From: Leptolyngbya sp. FACHB-60
Lineage (GTDB): Bacteria > Cyanobacteriota > Cyanobacteriia > Phormidesmidales > Phormidesmidaceae
DNA: 64,000 bases
Assembly: GCF_014695775.1 (NCBI RefSeq)
Contig: NZ_JACJOX010000049.1
Coordinates: forward strand, 186,001 to 250,000
Direction of reading: 5' to 3'
A program made the position numbers and the translations under genes. Positions within the stretch are counted from its first letter, which is position 1. Every line of letters starts with the position of its first letter. Shown piece by piece: positions 44,313 to 51,798 of this stretch. The notes beneath the pieces are model-generated. The model was not told the DNA's origin and made no database searches. It saw only the letters and a list, made by a program, of their open reading frames with translations.

Positions 44313-45386
44313 CTACTTCCAACCAGCGCGATCGGTGATGCGCAGGGCTTCAGGGTTGTTGCTGCCAAACACGGCGGCGCTGAGAGGGTCGGCCTTAAAT
44401 TCGCCGAAGCCTTCCACCACAGAGTCAACCGCTACACCTTCCACCACAGGGTACTCGTTGTTGCCCTCGGCAAAAATGCGCTGAGCCTCAGGGCTAGCCA
44501 AATACTCCAGGAACCGCACAGCCGCCGCAGCATTGGGCGCAGTCTTAACTACCCCACCACCGCTGATGTTGACGTGGGTGCCGCGCCCGTTGGGGCCATC
44601 GCCCTGGTTGGGGAAAAACACGCCCATCTTTTCAGCGATCGCCTGCTCCTCAGGCTTGTCAGATTTGGCCAAGCGAGCAAGGTAATAGGTGTTCGAGATG
44701 GCAATATCACCCAGCCCAGCCGCAACGGCCTTGATCTGATCGGTATCGCCCCCTTCTGGGTCGCGGGCCAGGTTGGCCACCAGGCCCCGCGCCCATGTTT
44801 CAGTTTCTTCGACCCCGTGGGCCGCAATCATCGACCCCACCAGCGACTGGTTGTAGATGTTGGTCGAGCTGCGAACGAGAATCCGCCCGCGCCACTTGGG
44901 GTCAGCCAAGTCTTCGTAGGTCGAGAGTTCAGAGGGGTCAACGGTGTCTTTGTTATAGACCAGCACCCGCGCCCGCTGGGTCAGGCCAAACCACAGCCCG
45001 TCGGGGTGGCGCAGATTTTCAGGAATCGCCTCGTTCAGCACCGAAGAGGTGACCGGCTGGAACATGTCTTCTTGCTCAGCGCGCCACAGGCGACCGGCAT
45101 CCACAGTCATGAGAATGTCGGCGGGGCTGTTTTGGCCTTCGCTCTTGATGCGCTCGATCAGCTGGTCGGCCTCGGCCTCAACCAAGTTGACGCGAATGCC
45201 CGTGGCTCGCCGAAAACCGTCGTAGAGCTGGTCATCGGTGTCGTAGTGGCGAGCAGAATAGAGATTAATCACCCGGCCACGGCGAAGGCCAAACTGGGCG
45301 TTGGCGGGGCGCTGACGTACGTAGCCTGTGGCTACAGCGGCGGCGGCGGCACTGGCCCCCAAAAATGCGCGTCTTCCTAATTTCAT
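44313..45386 (-). CDS. futA: ferric-iron ABC transporter substrate-binding protein (FutA type)
   Basis: 357 residues, including a twin-arginine signal (GRRAFLGASAAAAAVATG, about 4-22) for folded export. The mature protein begins with VINLYSARHYDTDDQLYDGFRRATGIRVNL, the class of FutA/FbpA Fe3+ binders, whose iron ligands are mostly Tyr; YSARHYD supplies a first ligand and the SNTYYLARL block the paired Tyr residues. Partner of the FutB-like permease at 39.4 kb. A partial inverted repeat TAATG-CCG-CATTA lies at 45506-45518 upstream, not a full Fur box. Confidence 0.94.
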   Translation of the reverse strand: MKLGRRAFLGASAAAAAVATGYVRQRPANAQFGLRRGRVINLYSARHYDTDDQLYDGFRRATGIRVNLVEAEADQLIERIKSEGQNSPADILMTVDAGRLWRAEQEDMFQPVTSSVLNEAIPENLRHPDGLWFGLTQRARVLVYNKDTVDPSELSTYEDLADPKWRGRILVRSSTNIYNQSLVGSMIAAHGVEETETWARGLVANLARDPEGGDTDQIKAVAAGLGDIAISNTYYLARLAKSDKPEEQAIAEKMGVFFPNQGDGPNGRGTHVNISGGGVVKTAPNAAAAVRFLEYLASPEAQRIFAEGNNEYPVVEGVAVDSVVEGFGEFKADPLSAAVFGSNNPEALRITDRAGWK

Positions 45387-45692
45387 AGGGTTTTTACCTC
45401 CAAAAAGTTAAACCTCAACTAGGTCTCTAGGCAACTCCAGCCGGATAGCCCCAGATCATTGAGATGTCAGGTTGCATTGTATCGCTTATTGCGACCACCT
45501 CTTGATAATGCCGCATTAAAGCTGAGCCCTATGGCAGATGGTTGCAATACTGTTGCGCTGAGTCAATGTCTCTGCTAAAGAGCCAGTGCCCTAGCCATAA
45601 GGGCTTGAGGCCAGAGAAGAATAGCTTTAGAATGGCCAATGAGAAATAAATCCTGTTAGCTTAACCGCATCTGCGATCGCAACCTTTCGACA
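45387..45692. other. divergent intergenic region between futA and the TonB-like gene
   Basis: 306 bases. It must contain the futA promoter. The only symmetric element I see is TAATGCCGCATTA at 45506-45518. One HIP1-type GCGATCGC lies near 45673, just before the next gene. Confidence 0.4.
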
Positions 45693-46448
45693 ATGGCTCC
45701 TAGACTCACTACCCCGCCGTTCTCCCTGCGCCGTTCTGCATCAAAGCCCCAGGGGCGATCGCGGTCGTGGCTAGGGATGGGGTGTGCGATCGCCTCCCTC
45801 GCCGCCCACGGTGTCTTGCTGGCCCTGGTCATTCCCGACTCAAACCCGGCTCCCCCGTTGGCAGAAGATTTAGCGGAGACGCCTCCACCGCTAGATGATG
45901 TAACCCTAACCGTGTTGCCGCCTACCGTAGAAGCACCTTCACCGGTAGCCCCAGCAGAGCCTGTGCCAACTACCACCACTGCACCTCCTCCGGCCGCGCC
46001 CCAGGCTCCAACAGCGCCAATTCCCGCTGCTCAGCCCCAACCCTTGCCTCAGCCCGTAGCGGAGACTCCCGAACCAACCGTAACTCCTCCCCCCGAGCCT
46101 GTACCAGAATCGCTAGCCCCTCCCGCGCTTTACGCCAACTTTCCCCATTTAGATGGGGCTCAAGCCGCCTGCGAAGGGCTGGCCGACTGCTGGCGCAGCC
46201 CCGTAAGCAGCAGCTGGCGCAGTGCTGCAAGCGATTTGCAATCGCGATTAGAATCTCAGGGCTACACGGTGAGCAATATCACTGGCGAAGTCTTGTCGAG
46301 CGACTCTGGAGTGCGGGTGTATGCCGTCAGCAAGCCTGGTGAACCCGATTACTACTTAAATCTGGTCTCGGTGCGGGAGGGTGTGCTCTACACCATGACC
46401 GCCGAACCCATGACCTCTGACCAGGTACTTGCTTTGCAGCGATCGTAG
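45693..46448 (+). CDS. TonB-like proline-rich membrane-anchored protein
   Basis: 251 residues with the plan of a TonB/energy-transducer: basic N-terminus, one membrane segment at about 27-47 (LGMGCAIASLAAHGVLLALVI), a long Pro/Ala/Val/Thr-rich span (about 50-145) and a compact C-terminal domain (about 150-251). That domain has two Cys (CEGLADCW) and a repeated-strand pattern unlike classical TonB_C, so TonB itself is not claimed. It is next to futA, which would suit a TonB-type role in iron uptake, but the two are divergent. Confidence 0.7.
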   Translation: MAPRLTTPPFSLRRSASKPQGRSRSWLGMGCAIASLAAHGVLLALVIPDSNPAPPLAEDLAETPPPLDDVTLTVLPPTVEAPSPVAPAEPVPTTTTAPPPAAPQAPTAPIPAAQPQPLPQPVAETPEPTVTPPPEPVPESLAPPALYANFPHLDGAQAACEGLADCWRSPVSSSWRSAASDLQSRLESQGYTVSNITGEVLSSDSGVRVYAVSKPGEPDYYLNLVSVREGVLYTMTAEPMTSDQVLALQRS

Positions 46449-46579
46449 GTAATTCCTAAGTTATTGAGCTAGTCCAAGTTCATGCGGGCATTTCGACAAC
46501 CACCTCTTCCAATTGCCGCTGCGGAACTACTGATGCCAATGTGAACTAGCGCTAAAGACTGTGAATGTTCGCCAAAACG

Positions 46580-46625
46580 TTAGCCCGGCTTTTCCTGGTT
46601 GAACGTTTGGAAAAAGCCGGGCTAA
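46580..46625. terminator. terminator between the TonB-like gene and nblA
   Basis: 14-base-pair stem TTAGCCCGGCTTTT (46580-46593) with AAAAGCCGGGCTAA (46612-46625), loop 18 bases, followed by TTGTTTG. Placed between convergent genes and A-rich/T-rich on both sides, so it can serve both strands. Confidence 0.8.
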
Positions 46626-46687
46626 TTGTTTGTCTGAGCGCTAAGCATGAACTGTCTTAAGGTCATTGGCGTTTCTGGCAGAGGAAA

Positions 46688-46906
46688 TTATCCTTCTGCT
46701 AGTGCTTCGCGCAGGGAGTCGGGGCCTTTACCAATGTCCCAAGTGTTCTTCAAAATTTCCCGAAACGTGGTGGTCTGGTACAGCATTGCTTCTTTGAGCT
46801 GCACGAGTAGAGTTTGAGCGTCTTCTGGGGAAAGCGATTGAACTTGCTCTTCAAACACCCGAAGCTCGAACTGCTGCTCAAGGGGTAACTCTTGACGAAT
46901 ATTCAT
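46688..46906 (-). CDS. nblA: NblA-type phycobilisome degradation protein
   Basis: 72-residue protein matching the NblA family: LPLEQQFELRVFEEQVQSLS (residues 7-26), DAQTLLVQL and the ending FREILKNTWDIG. NblA binds phycobilisome rods and presents them to the Clp protease during nitrogen or other starvation, causing bleaching. The core helix-turn-helix (about 10-55) is complete. An AGAAGAGA ribosome-binding site lies about 8 bases before the ATG. Stands alone, leftward, ahead of a strong terminator. Confidence 0.88.
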   Translation of the reverse strand: MNIRQELPLEQQFELRVFEEQVQSLSPEDAQTLLVQLKEAMLYQTTTFREILKNTWDIGKGPDSLREALAEG

Positions 46907-47200
46907 GATGATGTCTCTTCTAATGTGACTTCATGTTTAACAATGTAACACTTTGTTAAAGGTTTTGTGGATATCTCTGCCTTGCGTGGTAGTCAGATTG
47001 ATTATCGTTTCCCATTCAAGGCGTTCGACTCGATCGGCGTCACTCCGTGTCCGGCTCTCTAGGCGTATAGCTCCGTAGCGCCAAATTTTTCTAAAAGACA
47101 CACGTTAAGCACTGTCAAGTCTTCGCCCGTAAGTTACATGCTCTTTGGTCAGCTTTTTAGAATGATTTATGCAATCGATTAAGGCCATCGCAGCAATCTG

Positions 47201-47935
47201 ATGCAAGCCAACACACCTACCCAAGAAGCTGATCGGCTTGAGGCGCTCAGGCAATACAAGGTTTTAGATACGCCCGCCGAGCGTTCCTACGACGACATCA
47301 CCTCGCTTGCCGCCTTTATTTGCGATGTACCCATTGCGCTAATTAGCCTGGTTGACGCAGAGCGGCAGTGGTTTAAATCTAAGGTGGGTCTTGTGGCGCA
47401 AGAGACTAGCCGAGATGTCTCATTCTGCGCCCATGCCATTTTAAGCCCAGCGATCATGGTTGTGAATGATGCTGCTGGTGATGAACGGTTTGCCAGCAAT
47501 CCGCTGGTGACTGGCGAGCTAGGCATTCGGTTCTACGCTGGGGTTCCTCTAATTTCTCCTGGTAGTCAGGCACTAGGAACGCTGTGTGTGATTGACAAAA
47601 AACCTAGGACTCTAGACGTTCGTCAAATTAAGGCTCTAGAAGCTCTGTCGCGCCAGGTGGTGACGCAGCTAGAGCTACGGCGGGTGTCTTCGCAGTTAGC
47701 TGAGGCGCTAGAAAAAATGGAGCTGATGGCTGGATTGGTGCCCATTTGCTCCTATTGCAAGGGTATCCGAAATGATCAGGGCTACTGGTCAACCGTGGAG
47801 TCGTTTATTCAGCAATATTCGGATGTTGGGTTTACCCATGGGGTCTGTGACCACTGTATGAAACGACATTTCCCAGAGGTAGCAGAAATTTTGCTCCCAA
47901 ATCTGGAGTCAAAAGATATCACCCTAGAAGACTAG
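47201..47935 (+). CDS. GAF domain protein with C-terminal CxxC-CxxC module
   Basis: 244 residues. GAF domain at about 12-175 of the class starting EADRLEALRQYKVLDTPAERSYDDIT with KVG near 59 and GTLCVIDK near 133. After a short helix comes a module with CSYCKGIRNDQGYWSTVESF and later CDHCMKRHF; the four Cys form a zinc-ribbon-like pair. This module is often the last domain of cyanobacterial sensor proteins. No output domain is present, so a regulatory partner in trans is likely. Confidence 0.88.
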   Translation: MQANTPTQEADRLEALRQYKVLDTPAERSYDDITSLAAFICDVPIALISLVDAERQWFKSKVGLVAQETSRDVSFCAHAILSPAIMVVNDAAGDERFASNPLVTGELGIRFYAGVPLISPGSQALGTLCVIDKKPRTLDVRQIKALEALSRQVVTQLELRRVSSQLAEALEKMELMAGLVPICSYCKGIRNDQGYWSTVESFIQQYSDVGFTHGVCDHCMKRHFPEVAEILLPNLESKDITLED

Positions 47936-47956
47936 GCATAACGCGCAGCCTGCGCC

Positions 47957-48043
47957 CTACTCAGCCCACTGGCTCAGCAGGTTGGCGGTGGTTTTGGTCA
48001 GTAGATTAAACTCTGAGGTCTTACCGGTTGGGGCAAACGTGAA
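47957..48043 (-). pseudogene. possible C-terminal gene remnant
   Basis: On the minus strand 28 codons ending in TAG at 47957 read FTFAPTGKTSEFNLLTKTTA and then NLLSQWAE, which looks like the end of a real protein. Upstream the frame enters repeat copy C and has no plausible start. I do not recognise the parent gene. Could be chance. Confidence 0.25.
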
Positions 48044-48048
48044 TTGAG

Positions 48049-48080
48049 GAGGGTATAGGGTTCAAGGTACAGGGTAAAGG
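48049..48080. repeat. GGGTATAGGG-family repeat, half copy C
   Basis: One arm only: GAGGGTATAGGGTTCAAGG followed by TACAGGGTAAAGG. It matches the right arm of copy B reversed (GGGTATAGGG...GGGTTCAAGG). No inverted partner lies nearby, so this is a half element. It sits in the 334-base spacer before the carboxypeptidase gene. Confidence 0.7.
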
Positions 48081-48269
48081 TCGGGGGACGACTCGGAAAC
48101 GGACCTCGGAGTTGCCGTCTTGAATTAGAGGTGAGTTCGCCCTTGGTATTCCCCTCGCCCCCTGCCCATCTCTCCACCCACTGCTAACCTGGTGTATCTT
48201 AGTCGGGTATCGCCCGAGATTGGGCTACACTGCGTGGAGGATTCGCAATCGGTGGCTTCCCTATCGCTA

Positions 48270-49598
48270 ATGGCCCTGCCCCTGGGCCTGTTCTCAATCC
48301 TTTTAGGTACGGGAGAACCCAATCCCCTACAGCCGTCTGGGTTCAACCCCGCCGCTTTGCACATTGAGTGGCAGTCGCCGTGGATTGTGGAGCTGGCCCG
48401 CGACCCGGTGGTAGATGCGATCGTGGCCGACTATGTGGCGAGGCTGCAGCGGCAGGGCTGGTCGGTGCCCGACCAGGGCGTTTGGATTCAGGTGGGCCGG
48501 AGCGCGATCGCTGAGCACCGGGGCGACGTGCTGATGCCCGCTGCCTCGCTAACTAAGCTGGCGACCACCCTGGCTGCTCTTAAAACCTGGCCCCTCGATC
48601 ACCATTTCGAGACTCGGGTGGGCATGCGCGGCACCCTCCAGCCCGACGGCGTGCTCAACGGCGACCTGGTGATTCAAGGCAGCGGCGACCCGCTGTTTGT
48701 GTGGGAAGAGGGCATTGTGCTGGCCAACCGCCTGCAAGAGCTGGGCATTCGGCGGGTGACGGGGGAGATTCTGGTGAGCGGCTCCTTCACCATGAATTTT
48801 GAGGAGGAGCCGGCAGATTCTCTGGCGGATTTGCAGCAGGCAATGTCGGCCTCAACCTGGAACTGGGCGGCGCGCCAAGCCTACGCCAGCCTGCCGCCGG
48901 GAACGCCGCAACCCAGCCTACAAATTGACGGTACGGCCCGCCGAGTACCAGCGGCAGAGCTAGAGACCAGCGACGTGGAGTGGGTGGTGCAGCACCAGTC
49001 GCTGCCGCTGGTGGCCATTCTCAAGGCCATGAACATCTACAGCAACAACGTGATGTCTGAACTGGTCGCTGACTTGGCGGGCGGGCCGGGGCCGGTGATG
49101 ACTAAGGCGACAGCAGCAGCAGAATTACCGCCGGGTGAACTCAGCCTGGTCAACGGGTCGGGGCTGGGGGTAGACAACCAGATGTCGGCGCGGGTGGCGG
49201 TGGCCATGACAACGGCGATTCAACAGGAACTGAGTGCCCAGGGCTTTTCGGTGGCCGACGTATTGCCGGTGTCGGGAGAAGACATGGGCACCCTCATCGA
49301 TCGCCGCATTCCCCCCACAGCGGCCGTTAAGACCGGTAGCCTAGCGGAGGTCAGCGCCCTGGCGGGGATGGTGCCCACCGCCGAAAAGGGACCAGTGTGG
49401 TTTGCGATTATCAATAAGGGGTGGGATATCCCTGATCTGAGGGTGCAGCAAGACCAGCTGTTGCAGGCGATTCAGGCCCACTGGGGTGCGGCGGCAGCGC
49501 CCGCCGAGCTGAGGGCGAAGGTGGTTATGCAGACGGGGCCGTTTCGCTATGGCGACCCTAGCCGCAATCAGTTGGCCGAGAAGGTAGCGTCGGAGTAG
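48270..49598 (+). CDS. dacB: D-alanyl-D-alanine carboxypeptidase/endopeptidase, PBP4 (DacB) type
   Basis: Peptidoglycan peptidase of class C, about 442 residues. The three active-site motifs are present: SxxK in PAASLTKLATTLAAL (Ser near residue 92), SxN in YSNNVMSEL, and KTG in VKTGSLAEV. It trims or cleaves pentapeptide cross-links in the periplasm. ATG 48270 begins a short hydrophobic leader (MALPLGLFSILLGTG); the frame also has a GTG 26 codons upstream. The last 31 bases overlap the stop end of the convergent LpxB-related gene. Confidence 0.92.
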   Translation: MALPLGLFSILLGTGEPNPLQPSGFNPAALHIEWQSPWIVELARDPVVDAIVADYVARLQRQGWSVPDQGVWIQVGRSAIAEHRGDVLMPAASLTKLATTLAALKTWPLDHHFETRVGMRGTLQPDGVLNGDLVIQGSGDPLFVWEEGIVLANRLQELGIRRVTGEILVSGSFTMNFEEEPADSLADLQQAMSASTWNWAARQAYASLPPGTPQPSLQIDGTARRVPAAELETSDVEWVVQHQSLPLVAILKAMNIYSNNVMSELVADLAGGPGPVMTKATAAAELPPGELSLVNGSGLGVDNQMSARVAVAMTTAIQQELSAQGFSVADVLPVSGEDMGTLIDRRIPPTAAVKTGSLAEVSALAGMVPTAEKGPVWFAIINKGWDIPDLRVQQDQLLQAIQAHWGAAAAPAELRAKVVMQTGPFRYGDPSRNQLAEKVASE

Positions 49599-50827
49599 GG
49601 CTTGGCGTAGTGCTGGTGCAGGGTTTTGGCGATCGCCCGAGCCGCCCCCGGCAGGCCCATGCGGCGGCGACCGTTCTCGGCAATGCGCTGCAGCCGGGAG
49701 CCATCGGCGAGGCAGGCTTGCAGCGCCGCTCCCGTTTCACTGGGCTGGCTAAGCAAAATTATGGATTGCCCCAGCAACCTTGACTGAGACTCGGCAAAGG
49801 CGTAAGTGAACTGCGGCCCCGGTCCAGGGAAGGTGAAGACGGGCTTGCCCAGGCCGACGGCTTGCTCGGTGGCGGTGCCAGCGGTAGCAATTGCCGCATC
49901 AGCCAAGTGCAGGCATTCGGCAAAGGCATTGGTGGTCAGCACCAGCACACCATTGTTTCGCTGAAACGTGGGGTATTTTCCAGCCACAGGCTGCCACCCA
50001 GCGTCTAGCAAGACATCTTTAAATGCAGCCAGGTTGAGGGAGGGGGCAAGGGCAGCGAGCAGACGCACTTGGCGATCGCCGAAGGTTTGCATTACCGATG
50101 CGATCGCGCTCACCATCCGCTGCCAATTGTCAAAGGCCTCGGGCGCGCGGGAGCCGGGCAGCAGAGCCAGGGTGAGTTGAGCGGCAGCCGTAGCAAAGGT
50201 GGCCGTAAGCTGGGCTAGCTTGTCGGCGCCGGTGTTCAGGTCATCCATCATCGGGTTGCCGGGGTAGAGAGCCGGTACGCCGTGCTTTTGCAGCAGGTCA
50301 GCGGTGAGCTGGTCGCGCACAAAGGCCCCCTGGCAGCGGGGGCGAGCCATCAGCCATCGCTCCCAGGGCACATAGACCGAGCCCGACCAGCCTTCCAGCG
50401 GGGGGCGGCCGGGCAATCGCTCCGTTTCGTTACGCAGATAGTATTCTGACTTGGCGGTGCCAGTGAAGAAATACTCAGCACCGCTCTGCCAGGCGATCGC
50501 CAGGGGCACGATATCCCCCACCGCCAAAATTTTGCCGCCGCTCTTGGCCCACTGGCGGGCGGTTTTGAGCTGGGCCAGGGTCAGCCCCACCAGCCCCCCC
50601 TGCAAATCGCGCCACAGCTGATAGCGATCCATATAGATAAAGCCGCCGGAGGGCATGGTCTGGGTCGGCCCCTGGATGGCAATACCCGCTTTTTCGTAGG
50701 CGCGACCCTCACCCACAATCGGCAGCGCGGCCAGGCTCGGCGCACCGGGCAGCTGGCGCAGCTGCTTGAGAATGCGAACCGCAATGCCGTCTTCACCGTG
50801 GCCGTTACTAATGCAGAGTAGCTTCAT
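49568..50827 (-). CDS. lipid-A-disaccharide synthase-related protein
   Basis: 419 residues of a family distantly related to LpxB and specific mainly to cyanobacteria. The start MKLLCISNGHGEDGIAVRIL, then LPIVGEGRAYEKAGI, FTGTAKSEYYLR, YPGNPMMDDL and the C-terminal nucleotide-sugar-binding segment AIATAGTATEQAVGLGKPVFTFPGPGPQFTYAFAESQSRLLG match the group. Cyanobacteria lack typical lipid A, so the reaction is unproven; a glycosyltransferase function is inferred. Confidence 0.9.
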   Translation of the reverse strand: MKLLCISNGHGEDGIAVRILKQLRQLPGAPSLAALPIVGEGRAYEKAGIAIQGPTQTMPSGGFIYMDRYQLWRDLQGGLVGLTLAQLKTARQWAKSGGKILAVGDIVPLAIAWQSGAEYFFTGTAKSEYYLRNETERLPGRPPLEGWSGSVYVPWERWLMARPRCQGAFVRDQLTADLLQKHGVPALYPGNPMMDDLNTGADKLAQLTATFATAAAQLTLALLPGSRAPEAFDNWQRMVSAIASVMQTFGDRQVRLLAALAPSLNLAAFKDVLLDAGWQPVAGKYPTFQRNNGVLVLTTNAFAECLHLADAAIATAGTATEQAVGLGKPVFTFPGPGPQFTYAFAESQSRLLGQSIILLSQPSETGAALQACLADGSRLQRIAENGRRRMGLPGAARAIAKTLHQHYAKPYSDATFSAN

Positions 50828-50956
50828 CGTTGCGGATTCAATGCTATCGGTGAGGATTCAACCCCAATGTTGAAAACTCAACACCATTGCCAACCCTAAC
50901 AGAAAATGCATGAAGCACACCTGGAGGAATCGGGCCGCAGCGGAAGGCACTGTCGC

Positions 50957-51592
50957 CTAGGGTTTGGTGGGAGGCACTTTGGATTTGGGCTTTGGCTTTG
51001 GTTTGGCGCTGGGCTCAACTAGCTTGGCCTTTGGCTTGATCTCTGGCTTGGTCTCGGACTGAGGCCGTCCCAGCGTTTGGGCAATGTGGTGCTGCATGTC
51101 TTCGCGATCGTAGGCGGTCTGCACCGGAAAGCGAATTAGGGGTAGCCCAGCACTCTTGACGGCCTGGTTGAGGAAGTCGTCGCGTTTGACCCGGTCTACA
51201 CGCTGGTGGCTGCTGTCGTCGAGTTCGACGGCGGCTAAAACTTTGAGGCTAGCTGGGTCACAGAGCACAAAGTCGAAGTGCTTGGCCGAGATCTTGTTGA
51301 AGGCCCGCTGCCAGTCGCCTCGGTTGTCAGTTTGGGGTTTGAGCACATCGGCGACGCGCACTTTGCCAAAGACTAGATACTGACTTTGGGTAGCCTTCTG
51401 CAAGGCGTGATAAAACGTGGTCTCCGCCTGAGTGAACAGGCATTTTTGACAGCTGTAATGGTAAGCCTGAGCTGCATCAGCCCTGTTTTGGGTCAGCTTA
51501 GACGAGGTGGAATTAGTCTGGCGGCTGAGGATGGCGATCGCTCCAACTCCCACCCCAGCGCAAATCAGTAGTAAAACAATCAGCGATGACAC
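50957..51592 (-). CDS. DUF2726 family protein with Lys/Pro tail
   Basis: 211 residues: an N-terminal membrane segment (about 4-22), a DUF2726 nuclease-like domain (about 50-170) with TQAETTFYHALQKA, FDFVLCDPASLKVLAAVELDD and FLNQAVKSAGLPLIRFPVQ, and a basic tail of K-P repeats. The E-x-D/E-L-D order fits a restriction-endonuclease-like fold; activity and target are unknown. Two Cys in YSCQKCLF may bind zinc. Start ATG 51592. Confidence 0.85.
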   Translation of the reverse strand: MSSLIVLLLICAGVGVGAIAILSRQTNSTSSKLTQNRADAAQAYHYSCQKCLFTQAETTFYHALQKATQSQYLVFGKVRVADVLKPQTDNRGDWQRAFNKISAKHFDFVLCDPASLKVLAAVELDDSSHQRVDRVKRDDFLNQAVKSAGLPLIRFPVQTAYDREDMQHHIAQTLGRPQSETKPEIKPKAKLVEPSAKPKPKPKSKVPPTKP

Positions 51593-51798
51593 TTTCTTAA
51601 CGACCTTTGACGGAGGCTGACGCCAGCCTGCCCAACTTAACCCTCCTGTGCTCAGATCGTTAAATTATTGCTAGAACGAAAAACCTCAATGTTTCTTTGT
51701 GAAGGAACCGGATTTCGTTGCGAAACGGGCTTATTTTCCCTACACCCCCTTTGATTTCCTTAGGATCTGGGTTGGATCGTTTGCCGCTGGAATGCCCA

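Noticed and set aside
44292..45380. 362-codon plus-strand frame opposite futA
   Set aside because: It lies entirely antisense to a protein with a Tat signal and clear family features; composition is that of a shadow frame in GC-rich DNA.
45506..45518. TAATGCCGCATTA as a Fur box before futA
   Set aside because: Only a 5-base inverted repeat with 3-base centre; it does not extend to the 19-base Fur consensus.
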